Shown here piece by piece: positions 12,319-23,561 of a DNA stretch of 64,000 bases. Position 1 is the first letter of the stretch. Each line of letters starts with the position of its first letter. The notes below the pieces were generated by a model. The model had not been told where the DNA came from. It saw only the letters and a list, made by a program, of their open reading frames with translations, and ran no database searches. A program made the translations under genes and the position numbers. Source of the stretch: Drosophila pseudoobscura (taxonomy: Eukaryota; Arthropoda; Insecta; Diptera; Drosophilidae); contig NC_046679.1 of the NCBI RefSeq assembly GCF_009870125.1, positions 2,914,001 to 2,978,000 of the forward strand, in the 5' to 3' direction.

Positions 12319-15300
12319 ATGGAAGAGCCGGAGGTCTTGTCCTTTACAAAGAAGTTTCTATTGATATTGTGGAAGAATCTACGTATGCTCTTAGGACGCA
12401 AAACCAATTTGGCTTATTTAATATTATTTTCTTTTGTATTTCCGCTGGGAGTCGTTTACCTCGCTTGGACTGCTGAAATTGAGGCCTCCGGTAAAGAAAT
12501 AAACAATGAGCACTCACTGAATCCGTAAGTCGAACCACCAATTATAGCTACAAAAAAAATTCATTCAATGGTATTCAATGATTTCAGCCTACAAGGAAAA
12601 ATTACCCTACTATACTCGCCGCGGAATAAAATTCTTGAGTCGCTTATTAAAGGAGTATCCTTTCCTGAATATGACGACAACCTTACGATCTATGTTGATG
12701 GCTTTGTCGATGCCAAGGCCTTGGAGGAAGTGCTTACAACAAATATTTCGAACGAAGGGGTGCGCGGCATAGAGTTTCCCGATGAATGGTCCGATATATC
12801 CGAATTGCCGCATAGGTTTCGATTTGCCCTGCGGTTTCCCATTACCAAATACTTCAAGACGAATCGCCTGATATCGCAACACAACAAAAAAAACGATTAC
12901 CAGGAAAGTGGGTTTCTACTTATTCAGAGGGAAATCAGCATACAATATCTGCAGAAAAAGAACTCCACCCAAGCAGTGATTCGACCGAAACTCGAACAAC
13001 TATATACAAATGTTGAACTTAGTTCTACTGCATATATTCGTGTATGTTTATTTTGTGTCTTTGTACTCATGCTCATGATGGATGTTGAGGTAAGACTAAG
13101 TAATTCATTAAGCAGTTCTTTAAGCGTTTCATTTGGCAGGACATTGTCGAGGAAAAAGAGCTTCAGCTGAAGGAAATGTTAAACATCTTCGACGTAAGCA
13201 ACTCTCTGCAATGGCTGGCCTGGTATGTCAAATCCATGATAATTACAATCGTAATATCGCTGTTCGTTGCGAGTATTTGGACGCTAATCAACATCAGAAT
13301 AATTTGGCCCTTTCAAAACATGCCCCTTCTCCCTCACACCGACTGGTCCGTCTTTCTCTTTTATATGCTTGTGTGCAGCCACTCTTTCATATGCTTTGGC
13401 TTCCTCGTCAGCTCCTTCTGCTCTCGCAGCATTTGGGCTGGCATCATTGTGCCCCTTCTGTTCATAGCGAGTTTTCTGCCCACAATAATCATGGACAAAG
13501 ACACCACGGGGACACTGGCGAGCATCCTGTGCAGCATTTTTGTTTGCTCGGCCATGGGGATGGGCTTGGATCGAATTGTCATATGGGAGGAAGCAGGTCT
13601 GGGTTTGCAGTGGAGCAATCTGTTCAAGACGTCATGGCTCAATGACAGCATAAGCGTGGGTGCGATACTGTTAATCATGCTGCTGGTTAGCTTGATCTCG
13701 GTCCTCATCTGTCTATACATAGAGCAGGTGAGGCCGGGCGAGTTTGGCACGCCACAGCCGTGGTCTTTCCCGTGCACCAAACGGTTTTGGTGTCCGTCCA
13801 AGTACATGCGACGAGTTTTATCCCTCCCGGTCTGTTATCCTGTCCAACGAGGGAACTCCAAGCTCGTGAATGCCAACGCCAAGGGCCAAATATCTGGTGT
13901 TCAAATCAAAAGTCTCAGTAAAAGCTTTGGCAAACGACAGGTGGTCACTCGCCTCACATTCGATTTGTTTGAGAACGAGATCATGGTGCTCCTGGGACAC
14001 AATGGCGCTGGCAAGACGACTACCATACAAATGTTGACGGGGACTATTCAACCCAGCTCCGGCACAGCGATTATCAATGGCTACGACATACAAACCCAAC
14101 GGCTCCTGGCCCGTCGGTCCTTGAGTATTTGTCCGCAGAAGAGCATATTTTTTGGTGGCTTAAGTGCAGCCAGCCACCTGCGATTCTACAGCCGGCTCAG
14201 AGGTCTAAAGGGAGCAGCGGTCAAGCAGGAGGTGGACAAGTACTTGCAGAAGCTTAGCCTACAGGAAAAGGCCAACAGCTCGGCCCGGAGTCTGTCTGGC
14301 GGTACCCAGCGTCGGCTTGCGTTGGCCTGCGCCCTGTGCGGCAATGTCAAGGTTGTGTTCTGCGACGAGCCCAGTTCGGGTCTGGATCCCAGCTCGCGGC
14401 TCGAACTATGGAAGCTGATGCTGGACGAGAAGCAGGGGCGCACGATTCTGCTCACCACCCATCAAATGGACGAGGGCGAAGTATTGGCTGACCGCATTGC
14501 CATCATAAGCGATGGCCGGCTCCGGTGCCTGGGCACATTGGCGTCCCTCAAGAAACAGTACGAAACGAGCTATCTGCTCACCTGCGAGAAGGGCCCACGC
14601 TGCGATGTGCCCAGATTGACCCAGCTGATAGCCGAGCACGTCCCCCACACGCGTCCACAGAGTAACATTGGATCCGACGTGTCCTATCGGTTGCCTCACC
14701 GCTTTTTGAGATCCTTTGGGTCACTCTTCAACGACTTGGAGCAACAGAAGGAGCAGCTGGATGTTGTGGGATTCGGTCTTAGCTCCGCCAGTCTTGCAGA
14801 AATATTTATGTCGCACGGTGCGGAAGATCTTGGGAGTGGCGGTGGGGGTCGCACCAGCGGAGGCGGATTGGATGAGCAGAGGCAGAGACAGGCACAGAGA
14901 CGTCGTGACAATTGTTGCCTGCGCTGCCTGGGCCAGTGGGAGGCCATGCTTTTGAAGAAGATCCTATACATTTATGATAAGAAATGGATGCTTCTGGTTA
15001 TCCTGCTGCTGCCTCTAGTCATCTACCTTCTATCTATTATTCGAAGGCAATCGAGCTCCAATATGAAGAGGCTACCGCTAACACTGGCTGATTACAAAAG
15101 CGATGACGTCTTAGTATTATTGCAACCGAAATCGGACGCTCGCCCTATGCGGGATATATCCAATGCCTACCAAGAGTTAGCCCAGCAACACTGCACCGTC
15201 GAAAGAATAAGCCAGAATGTAGGCGACTATATCGGCCCGGGGCAAGAAACGCCCGAAAGGATATACGAAATAAAGCGCAGCCTTATAGCGGCAGTCACCG

Positions 15301-18300
15301 TCGACCAAGAGATGATCGTCTGGAGTAGAAATGATCCCTTCCTGCATAGTGCTCCACTTTCGCTCAACCTCGCGTTCAACGCCATGGCCAAAGCAGTGGT
15401 GGGTCCCGAGGCGAGTATAGAGGTAACCAATGCCCCCTTCAAATTTTCGGATAAAGTAGATGGTGCTACAATATCGACTATCGCACTGACCATTGCTGTT
15501 TCAATATATCTGTCCATTGTCTTGGCGATATTCGCCATCTTGGTGGTGCAGGAGAAGGTAACGCAGATACGGATGCAGCAACAGATGTCCGGCGTGAACA
15601 TGGTGACCTACTGGCTGACCCACTACATCCCGGACTTGGTTCTCTACTTTGTGTTTTCGCTGGCACTGCTAGTGGCGGTGCACGAGTCGTGCCATCCCGG
15701 GGAGATGCTATTGATTTTGATGATCATAGGAGTGGCGGCTCTACCCTTTACCTATATAATAGCATGCCTTTTCAGAAGTCCAGGCAGGGCTGTGGTCATA
15801 ATTTCCACGATCCACAATCTGATCGGTAGGATTTTGAAACTTTAGTCTTCAGATGCATTTTAAATTAAGCCCCAAATCCGTTTCTCCTTTGCGTAGGTGG
15901 GTTGTTTGCCGTCATCATGGTAATTTGGTATCAGAGAGTATACGAAACGGAGTTTCGGTGGATGATATACGTATTTTACCTTTACCCTGTGTTTACTGGC
16001 ACATTTGCGGTCGTAAACGGCTTTACAAGGTTTGAGCAGTGCCATGCTGATTCCATCCCAGTTGAAAACTTAGATAAGCTTAGGTTGAATTGTACTCCCG
16101 GCTTAACACCTGTACATTACTATTGCAATTGCTTCGGTAAGTATCAAGACACACACTTTGAGCACACTCACATATCACATAGCACATTTACAGTTACATA
16201 TGGAGAGATCTGTTACCGATCTTATTTTCGAACTTGATTGAAACTTAACTTGTTTAACATATTGACATGTCATAATAATGCATATGCAACTATCTAAAAG
16301 AAATCCCAGAAGAATTTCCTAATATCGACGTATCTTTTATTCACCCCAGAAATTTTCGTTCCAAGCAAATATCCTTAACATTAGACTTAAAAAAAAAATC
16401 AATAATAATTTTTGGGTACATTAAGGGACATCAAAGCACAGCAAATTATTCACATTAAAATATTTTTTTAGGTTTCGCTGAAATCGGCTTTTGTACCGTT
16501 GACCGCGACCACGCACTTATATTTTTGTCCCCTGCGAATGCCTGAGTTTTTTTGCAATTATCTGGAAACCAAATATTTTCCCCAAAATCATCTCTTGGCA
16601 CCAATTACTGGGCTATTTAAGAGTTTTAAGTTATGCATATTGTGAAATTAAAAATCCGTTTCACAATATTTTGACTATTTTTATACCCGATACTCAAAAT
16701 GAGTATTGGGGTATATTAGATTTGTGGTAAAAGTGGATGTGTGTAACGTCCAGAAGGAATCGTTTCCGACCCCATAAAGTATATATATTCTTGATCAGCA
16801 TCAATAGCCGAGTCGATTGAGCCATGTCTGTCTGTCCGTCTGTCCGTCTGTCCGTCTGTCCGTCCGTCCGTCTGTCCGTCTGTCCGTCTGTCCGTCCCCT
16901 TCAGCGCCTAATGCTCAAAGACTATAAGAGCTAGAGCAACGATGTTTTGGATCCAGACTTCTGTGATATGTCACTGCTCCAAAAATATTTCAAAACTTTG
17001 CCCCGCCCACTTCCGCCCCCACAAAGGGCGAAAATCAGTGGCATCCACCATTTCGACGATACGAGAAAACTAAAAACGCAGAATCGTAGAAGTTTACTAT
17101 ATCTTCTAGAGTGCAAAATCTGAACCAGATCGTATAATTATTACAGCCAGAATCACGAAAACAATATCACTCTTTCTCGCTCTGTCTCACTCTAACACAC
17201 AGGTTTCATGGTCGGTTTTGCCAATTGCAAAATATGAGTTCAAGGATCTCAGAACCTATAAAAGCCAGAGCAACCAAATTTGGTATCCACACTCCTGTGA
17301 TATCGGACCTTGACCGTTTCCTGTCCAAATTTCGCCACACCCCCTTCCGCCCCCGCAAAGGACGAAAATCTGAGGCAACCACAAATCTCAGAGACTATTA
17401 AGGCTAGAGTAACCAAATTTGGTACACACACTCCTTTAAGATGTCACTATAAAACGTATATCTCAGAATTTCGCCCCACCCCCATCCGCCCCCACAAAGG
17501 ACGAAAATCTGTTGCATCCACAATATTGCAGATTCGAGAAAACTAAAAACGCAGAATCATAGATAATGACCATATCTATCAGATTGGTGAATCTGGATCA
17601 GATCAGATCATTTTTATAGCCAAAAGGAACAAATCAATTTGCAGTGGCTACGCAGCGCGTAGCTCAGACTGATTTTCTGTCTCTCTCGCACGCACTCTTT
17701 GTCGTGTCGTTTAATATTAGCGGCGTCTGCCAGAGGAGAGCCATACTGACTTAGTATCGGGTATAACCGTAGAGTTGCGGTGTCCGCAGCAACTCACAAC
17801 GTTCCCCCTCGTTTCTCTTTAAACTCTTACAAATATGCCGTGCGACAGCATGGAAATGCTCATGTGGGCAGTCGTAAGCCTTGCAAGTGGTAAAAAAGGT
17901 CAAAGTTAGAGGGATTTAAAAATCCTATAAAATAGCACTTGATTACCAACATTGATAATGAATGCAAAGGTCGATTTTGGGGAACGGTTCATTTTCGGGA
18001 TTTGTGAAATAAAGAACAACGTATTTTCGCGGGACTGAAGTATGAGTGGCTTTCGCGTCGATCAATTCAAACTTAGATTTACGCGAAAATTGAGTCAATA
18101 TATTGATGCGAATTCCGATAAATGTTGTACGCAGAAATGATTTGTAGTTTCTTTTTAAATTTAGTTTAAGCCTCTGTCGCACCTTATATCGCATGCGACG
18201 TTTCGCAAGGGACAGAAATATCTTGGCTTGATAAAGGCTTAAAATATACCATTGACCGATATTGAGCAAACTTCTAGGAAAAACTTTTAGCGAGAATAAG

Positions 18301-19967
18301 TTTTCCTATAGGAGTCAAAAAGTCAAGGAAAACAGGACTGTAAAAATACCGAAATAATACCAAAAATACCGAAATAATAACCAAAAATACCGGAAAAGTG
18401 AAGATTTGCTTATTTTCATAGGTTTTGAGGACAAAGTTAATAAAATTATATGCCAATTGGTTAAATTAGAGATTCAATATTTTTAGAAAATAGTATCGAG
18501 ACAAATGTTTTTGGAATAGTGATTTTATAAACTTTAATTTGAATGTGCTCGTTGGACTTTTTGCCGAAAACGGCCTTATGTTAAATTTCTTCTCACAGAT
18601 ATCCTGGATTGGGTGGAGGTGAAGTATCTGCTTGTTTCTGGTATTATCTACTTGCTGATGCTGTTTTTCGCCAATTACATTACCACAGTGTGGTATGGTC
18701 TGAAATATATTTTGTTTTGCTTGTGTTTAAAAAAAAAGCCTGCAAGCGACGATGAAGATGTGGTTGCTGCGGCCGAAAGGATAAGTAAAATGTCGACCGA
18801 GGATCGCAAGAAACATGCTCTGGTCCTGAAACGTGTCTCGAAAAGATTCTGTTGCGTGTCTGCCGTGAGGGGAATATCCTTCACTGTCAAACCGTGAGTA
18901 GTGGACTAAACAGCAGCCATAGTAGTAACTAAACCTCAAATTCACTGCAGGGGCGAGTGCTTTGGTCTGCTGGGTGCCAACGGGGCCGGTAAAACGACTA
19001 CCTTTAAGATGATTGTAGGCGAGATATCCTCGACGATGGGGAGTATTCATGTCAGAGGCTACAGCCTCAAATGGAGTCCCACAGCTGCGAGGAAACAGAT
19101 CGGCTACTGCCCCCAGCACGACACGCTCTTCGACTTCTGCACTGGCCGTCAAACACTCAGGATATTCCTTTTGCTGCGCGGCACACCCCGGAATCTCGTC
19201 ACAGAAGCATCTGAAAAGCTGGCCTCCGACTATGGCTTTTTCAAGCACCTGGACAACAAGGTGAAGGACTACAGTGGCGGCACGAAGCGAAAGTTAAACG
19301 CAGCGGTGGCCGGTGAGGGCTCATCGCTCATTTGTCTGGACGAGCCCAGCTCTGGAGTCGATCCAGCGTCCCGGCGGCATGTGTGGAATGTCCTCTCCTC
19401 ACTGCGTGACAGCGGGAAGGCAGTGTTGCTTAGCTCCCATAGCATGGAGGAGGTGGAGGCCCTCTGCACTCAATTGGCTATTATGGTGGATGGGAAAATT
19501 CATTGCCTGGGATCACAGCAGCGCATCAAGAATAAGTTAGCCCAGGTTCTGGTGCTAAAGTTAGTTGTGGAGACGAGTCCGGAAAGGTGAGTAGGAATTT
19601 AAAGAGTCTCCAACGGCCGTATAAATTGAACCCTCAAATCCACCCACACAGCACGGCCCACACTCTACAGAAGATAAAGAATCAAATGAATTCGGACTAT
19701 CCCAATTCATGGCTAGAGTAAGTTGTATTCGGACCAGCCAAACATACCCCTAATGGTGGCTCTTTCAGGGAGGAGTTCGGTGGCAGGCTCACTTACCACA
19801 TACCCACTGACAAACTGCGATGGTCGAGAGTATTTTTATACATTGAGAAGAATCAGAGCAGCTGGAAGGTGGCGGACTATTCTCTGGCGCAGCCGTCTCT
19901 GGAAGATTTATTTCTGGACATTACCAAGAAGAAGTCGAAGAAGAAGAATCAAAGCAGGCAACCGTAG
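12319..19967 (+). CDS. ABCA-subfamily full ABC transporter
   Basis: Eight exons: 12319-12524, 12588-13089, 13140-15825, 15897-16136, 18599-18893, 18951-19586, 19652-19717, 19769-19967; 1609 residues, a usual length for insect ABCA proteins. The order is TM1, an extracellular loop, a membrane block, NBD1, a linker, TM7 (near residue 850), a second loop, a membrane block and NBD2. NBD1 has Walker A GHNGAGKTTT near residue 522, signature LSGGTQRR and Walker B VVFCDEPSSGLDP. NBD2 has GANGAGKTTT near residue 1318, signature YSGGTKRK and ICLDEPSSGVDP. The loop before the NBD2 Walker B looks about one residue short. ABCA proteins move or flip lipids across membranes; the substrate here is unknown. 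Intron 4 (2.46 kb) holds a DINE-1 copy. The gene sits inside the Kunitz array. The start is the first ATG of a membrane-anchored N-terminus; a 5' UTR exon cannot be excluded. Confidence 0.92.
16681..17813 (+). mobile_element. DINE-1/INE-1-like Helitron-associated element, full copy A
   Basis: About 1.13 kb inside intron 4 of the ABC transporter. It has the structure of the family. ATACCCGATACT at 16683-16694 is repeated inverted at 17753-17764 (AGTATCGGGTAT). A core microsatellite of CTGTCTGTCCGT units lies at about 16825-16897. A 3' hairpin (GAGTTGCGG 17772-17780, CCGCAGCAACTC 17784-17795) comes before the ACAACGTTCCCCCTCG terminus. It codes for no protein, as expected of a non-autonomous element moved by Helentron proteins. 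It is nearly identical to copy B at 49.5 kb, so insertion looks recent. Confidence 0.93.
17814..18598. other. Remainder of ABC transporter intron 4
   Basis: AT-rich intron sequence without recognised exons. A tandem stretch of AATACCGAAATAATACCAAA-type units lies at about 18335-18395. A 108-residue minus-strand open frame (17943-18269) has no recognisable domain. The intron ends at 18598 after a TTTCTTCTCACAG acceptor. Confidence 0.5.
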
Positions 19968-20429
19968 AGTAGTGCCACCATTATGGACTCTCCGAAATCA
20001 GACTATCCCAACTGTAACAATGTATAGTATAGATCGAGCAGTCGATCAATTTACATCAAATATGTATCTCTCTAATGATAGGCGAAGTGATTCGTTTTGT
20101 TTTTCGACTCATACTTGGTTTTGAATTTATATGAGTTTCAATAATTTATAAAATAATATCGAGACAAAAGTATATTTTGGCACCGGTTCAAATCTTTACG
20201 GAAATGTCCATATATTAATTTTATTACTGTTCGGTTTGAAGGTATATCTAAAGTTTATGTTAAAATTGCGTTGTCTCCAGTATGTTCTATATCATTGGGG
20301 GAAGGTAGCTCTTTAGAGCAAGCGGTAAGCTTTATCAAACAAATTAAATTTATTAATGTATTAATCTGATATTTAAACAGATTCCGATTCAGCAAAAAGA
20401 TGCCAGTTGTAAAATCAAAGTTCCGCACG
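19968..20429. other. Spacer after the ABC transporter
   Basis: There is no open frame of interest. The sequence is AT-rich and probably includes the transporter 3' UTR. No convincing gene or element was seen. Confidence 0.45.
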
Positions 20430-20665
20430 TTTTTACGCCGTCTACATATTCTCTATTTTTATCGAGATCAAACACCTTCCCATAAACTTGAATTCAATAT
20501 CAAAGCAATCTGAATAAACAATATTAAAACAAATAAAAATAAAGTAAATGGAATATATGGGGAAGGTGACACACTGTCCCTTTGTTCGAAGATAGCAACT
20601 GTGCAAGAACTTTTCTACATTTAAGTTGTTGAATACTTTCGTTCTTTTTTTTCCATTAATGGAAC

Positions 20666-20701
20666 TATAAATACTAGCGGACTGTGACTTATTCGATCAG
20701 T
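20666..20701 (+). promoter_or_regulatory. Core promoter of Kunitz gene K4
   Basis: TATAAA begins at 20666 and TCAGT lies at 20697-20701, 33 nt from TATA T to the initiator A. It is nearly identical to the K3 promoter. Confidence 0.8.
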
Positions 20702-20735
20702 AGTAGCTTCCAGTGGATGCCGAGTAGATCTCAAC

Positions 20736-21127
20736 ATGTTTTGGTTGCGCCTTGCTCTTGTTTTTCTAGCCGTTTGGCTTGCACGTGTCTCTGTAAATTC
20801 CGAAGAATCGAACCCGAAGAATCTGAAGACATTAGAGATGCTGGATGAACGCGAAAGTTTGTTAACCAGGGATTTCCACAAAAACTAATGATACAATGAA
20901 TTCCAATCCACTCAGGAATCTGCCGGAAAGGCCGGACCTATGGCTCTTGTAAAGGAAAACGCAAAATGTGGAACTTCAATTTCCGCCGCAATGAATGCTT
21001 TCCATTTGCTTATTCGACCTGTGGCGGAAACCGAAATCGCTTCCACAGCCATGAGGCATGCATGAAGTTTTGCAGCAAAACGCACTGGGAAAATCTGACC
21101 CAGGTAGATAAGGTTTATCCTGCTTGA
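20736..21127 (+). CDS. K4: secreted single-domain Kunitz peptide (K3 duplicate)
   Basis: Exons 20736-20856 and 20916-21127 with a phase-1 intron (donor GTTTGTT). The signal peptide is MFWLRLALVFLAVWLARVSV, followed by NSEESNPK and a Kunitz domain (ICRKGRTYGSC, then STCGG NRNRFHSHEAC MKFC). All six cysteines and the spacing are kept. P1 is Lys and P1' is Gly, as in K3. The linker is three residues shorter than in K3 and the C-terminal tail differs (ends YPA), so the two copies have begun to diverge in coding sequence. The ABC transporter lies between the two. A Cys5-Cys6 segment MKF replaces MEF of K3. Confidence 0.9.
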
Positions 21128-21588
21128 GCTCTAGTTTTTTTTTTAATCTACTAAAATGCTCAAAAAAGGCAAACAAAAACTGAAATTCCGCTGATGATTT
21201 TTTGAAAATTATGATAAGTGATCGGAGAAAGTCCAACTCAAATGTCTTGTGCAATATATTATTGCCACTAGACAGACGTTCTCGGTAGATTCTTTTTAAA
21301 CGCTCTGAAAGGGGGTTCATCAGTCATATAGCCAGAAAAAATAGTTCTCAACCACTTAAAGCATCCTTACCTGAATCCATATGAAAGAATACCTTGATCT
21401 CAAAAATAATAAGAGCACAAAAATCAGTAACATTACTAAGGTTCCCTTATTTCGGGCTAAGCAAATGGGCAAATGGTCATTCCTACCCAAATACTTTGGC
21501 ACATAAAAGCTTTTGAACACATATCTTAAAATCCAGTTGGGAATGGGCTTCTTTGATTATTTCTTCATTTCTTTACCATTGTTGGAAC

Positions 21589-21624
21589 TATAAATGCCAG
21601 ACGCCTGTGCCTCAGTCGGTCAGT
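21589..21624 (+). promoter_or_regulatory. Core promoter of Kunitz gene K5
   Basis: TATAAA begins at 21589 and TCAGT lies at 21620-21624, with the 33 nt spacing. The GTCGGTCAGTAGC context matches K1 and K2. Confidence 0.8.
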
Positions 21625-21655
21625 AGCTAACAGGGCTCCAACGATAGATCTCGAA

Positions 21656-22022
21656 ATGTTCTGGCTACGCCTTCCTCTTGTTTTTCTAGCCGTTTGGCTT
21701 GTTTTTGGATACCGCACAAACACACAGTCCAACTTAGACTTCGAGCGGCAGGATCAGGAGGAAAAGAAAAGGACGAAAATGCAAAAAGGTTTGTTAGCCC
21801 GAAATTTTTCCAGTAATGAATGATACGATTCCCCGGTTCGGCTCAGCTATCTGCAGCATGGACCCGTCTTTTGGCAGGTGCAAGGGCCATCGCTCAATGT
21901 GGTACTATAATTTCTTAGTGAGTAAATGCGAGCGGTTCACTTATTCGAACTGTGGTGGCAACCGAAATCGTTTCTACAGCTATCAGGAATGCAGTGAGCG
22001 GTGCTATTTCAGCTCACAATAA
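21656..22022 (+). CDS. K5: secreted single-domain Kunitz peptide
   Basis: Exons 21656-21788 and 21847-22022, phase-1 intron with donor GTTTGTT. The signal peptide is of the MFWLRLPLVFLAVW type; the linker (about 25 residues) is charged and ends in a Lys/Arg-rich stretch before the intron. The Kunitz domain (ICSMDPSFGRC, SNCGG NRNRFYSYQEC SERC) has all six cysteines; P1 is Lys and P1' is Gly. The first loop carries Phe where most paralogs have Tyr (SFGRC against SYGxC). The protein stops five residues after the last cysteine, one of the shortest tails in the array. Lys at P1 is compatible with inhibition of a trypsin-like protease; the target is unknown. Confidence 0.9.
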
Positions 22023-22637
22023 TTTTAATAAAATATAACTCAGTTTCTCTTAAAAACTATGATCTAATATTATTGATATTTTAATTGGTATACTACTTAT
22101 TATAATATATCCTGTATTGTATGTATGTGCTATTTTATTGGACTCCCATAAAGATATAGACTCCTAGAGTACAAGGATATTGTTTTATTAAAGAAACACG
22201 GGTTTAACAACCAGAAAGAAGAGTTTCGACCACATAATGCATATTTAGGGTAGTCGTTTGTTTGGTTGTTAGAAAACTCAGATCTCAGAGACTATAGCTT
22301 AGTTTTTTAGAACCACATTTTACAAAAATCATTGCATGATAGGCTGTCAAAAGTTCGTATAAACAGAACTGCTCATGAATTCGACTTGCACAAGTTTCTA
22401 TGAATTCGGCTCTATTTTAGCAAATGGTGGGGCTCATTCAATTAAGGTACATAAAGGACTTACAGTTTCAAGTATTTTATGGCACAACAAAAAATATAAA
22501 ATCAACTGAAGCGCTGAGGTTGACTAATCCGTAACATTTATTTTATTCCCTGAATTTCAATTACTTTCCACCTTAAAGTTTTTGGCCAGTTTTGACAACT
22601 AATGGGTGGCCGGAAAACCCTGCTTGGACGGCACGAG
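22023..22637. other. Spacer between K5 and K6
   Basis: There is no coding exon. A K5 poly(A) signal (AATAAA) is possible at about 22027. The stretch 22205-22330 contains weak echoes of DINE-1 blocks (CCAGAAAGAAGAGTTTCGACC and ATCTCAGAGACTATAG), suggesting a heavily decayed copy. Confidence 0.35.
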
Positions 22638-22674
22638 TATAAGTGCCAGAAAATTTGGGCCGCCGTTGGTCAAT
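22638..22674 (+). promoter_or_regulatory. Variant core promoter of K6
   Basis: TATAAG begins at 22638 and a TCAAT lies 34 nt downstream (initiator A at 22672). Both elements are weaker than in the intact genes, in line with decay of K6. Confidence 0.5.
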
Positions 22675-22705
22675 GGTTTGTCGTGGGTGCTAGGAAGTTC
22701 TCAAA

Positions 22706-23137
22706 ATGCTCTGGGTGCGCCTTTTTATTGTGTTTATAGCCGTTTGGCTTGTGTTTGCCGATGACGGAGGCGATAAGGCGGTAAAGTAGTATTGGCATCA
22801 TTATATTTCTCCAAAATCGAATACAAAAATAAATTCACTTCGATCAGATCATTCCCTCACGATTCCGGACTACGGCAGATGTAAGGGTCGTCAGGCAAAG
22901 TGGTTCCACGATGGAAAAATGAAAAAATGCCAGCCTTTTATAAATTCGGGCTGTGACGGTAAGCACAATCGTTTCGAAATATATGAAGAATGCGACGAAT
23001 TTTTTAAATGTAGGTATTTACACGCTGCCTTCTGCCTTAAAAACACACACAGAAAAACTTTTATTGCAAAAGTTAGAATCCAGCTGGGAGATAATTTGTG
23101 GAGAAAACACACCACTAATGGTTCTTGCTCTGACTAA
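22706..23137 (+). pseudogene. K6: decayed Kunitz gene
   Basis: A signal-peptide exon (MLWVRLFIVFIAVW... from 22706) and a Kunitz-like exon (from about 22848) are both present, but the gene looks broken. The usual GTTTGTT donor is gone. The best donor (22781) leaves phase 0, while the Kunitz frame after the acceptor needs phase 1, so no simple splice joins the two in frame. In the domain, the first cysteine is Ser (codon TCC) and the sixth is Phe; these two form one disulfide in Kunitz domains. The region between (YGRCKGRQ, SGCDGKHNRFEIYEEC) is still clear. The original stop is lost, and the frame runs about 45 residues into the promoter flank of K7. Still possible: a rescued protein using an unseen splice site. 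Confidence 0.75.
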
Positions 23138-23164
23138 TGCTAATGGGGAATTCATGGAAGGCTC

Positions 23165-23200
23165 TACAAATGTAAGACGTTTGGGCTTGAGTCTTTCATT
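23165..23200 (+). promoter_or_regulatory. Core promoter of Kunitz gene K7
   Basis: TACAAA at 23165-23170 stands where the other genes have TATAAA, and TCATT at 23196-23200 stands for the initiator, with the initiator A 33 nt from the first T. The 80 bp upstream resemble the K10 flank. Confidence 0.6.
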
Positions 23201-23231
23201 GAGTTTCCGTGGGTTCTATGAAGATCTCAAA

Positions 23232-23561
23232 ATGTTCTGGATGCGCCTTGCTCTGCTTTGTGTAGCCGCTTCCCTTGTGTACGCCAAAAAAGACATCCCG
23301 CGGGAGAAGATTGTGACAATGGATTTACATTTACGAAATGGTTTGTTCCCTTGAAAATTTACGCGAAACCTGATCATTCAATTTCTGCATCGCTCAGAGA
23401 TATGCAACAAAAGCCCCTCCTATGGTGGATGTATGGGACGTCGCGTTTTGTGGTACTACAATGCCTACCGCCGTAAATGCGAGCATTTCATCTATTCAAA
23501 CTGTGGCGGCAACAACAATCGGTTTCACACATATAAGGAATGTGCCGAACTTTGTTTCTAA
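23232..23561 (+). CDS. K7: secreted single-domain Kunitz peptide
   Basis: Exons 23232-23340 and 23398-23561, phase-1 intron, donor GTTTGTT. The signal peptide (MFWMRLALLCVAASLVYA) differs from the K1-K5 type and matches K10 in its AASLVYAK end. The Kunitz domain (ICNKSPSYGGC, SNCGG NNNRFHTYKEC AELC) has all six cysteines. P1 is Met, which in other Kunitz proteins tends to favour chymotrypsin- or elastase-like enzymes rather than trypsin (family knowledge; not shown here). The protein ends one residue after Cys6, the shortest tail in the array. The upstream in-frame ATG at 22953 belongs to the K6 relic and lies before the promoter, so it is not the start. Confidence 0.88.

Larger units (their letters stand above)
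20430..21255 (+). repeat. Segmental duplication unit, copy 2 (carries K4)
   Basis: Partner of 9880-10725. The upstream blocks CACGTTTTTACGCC, AAATAAAGTAAATGGA and GGGGAAGGTGACACACTGTC, the promoter, the gene and the downstream GGAGAAAGTCCA all occur in the same order. Differences include small indels in the 5' flank and shorter linker coding. Confidence 0.8.

Noticed and set aside
13133-13645. 170-residue plus-strand frame inside the ABC transporter
   Set aside because: It is the other-frame shadow of exon 3, which encodes clear ABCA membrane segments.
16827-16897. CTGTCTGTCCGT tandem repeat considered as an independent satellite
   Set aside because: It is the core microsatellite of the DINE-1 copy and recurs at the same place in copy B.
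17943-18269. 108-residue minus-strand frame in transporter intron 4
   Set aside because: No recognisable motif or promoter; AT-rich, Lys/Arg/Ile composition typical of chance frames in such introns.
18485-20182. Short similarity between 18485-18515 and 20150-20182 (ATCGAGACAAA)
   Set aside because: About 25 nt only with no paired ends; may be chance or an old fragment.
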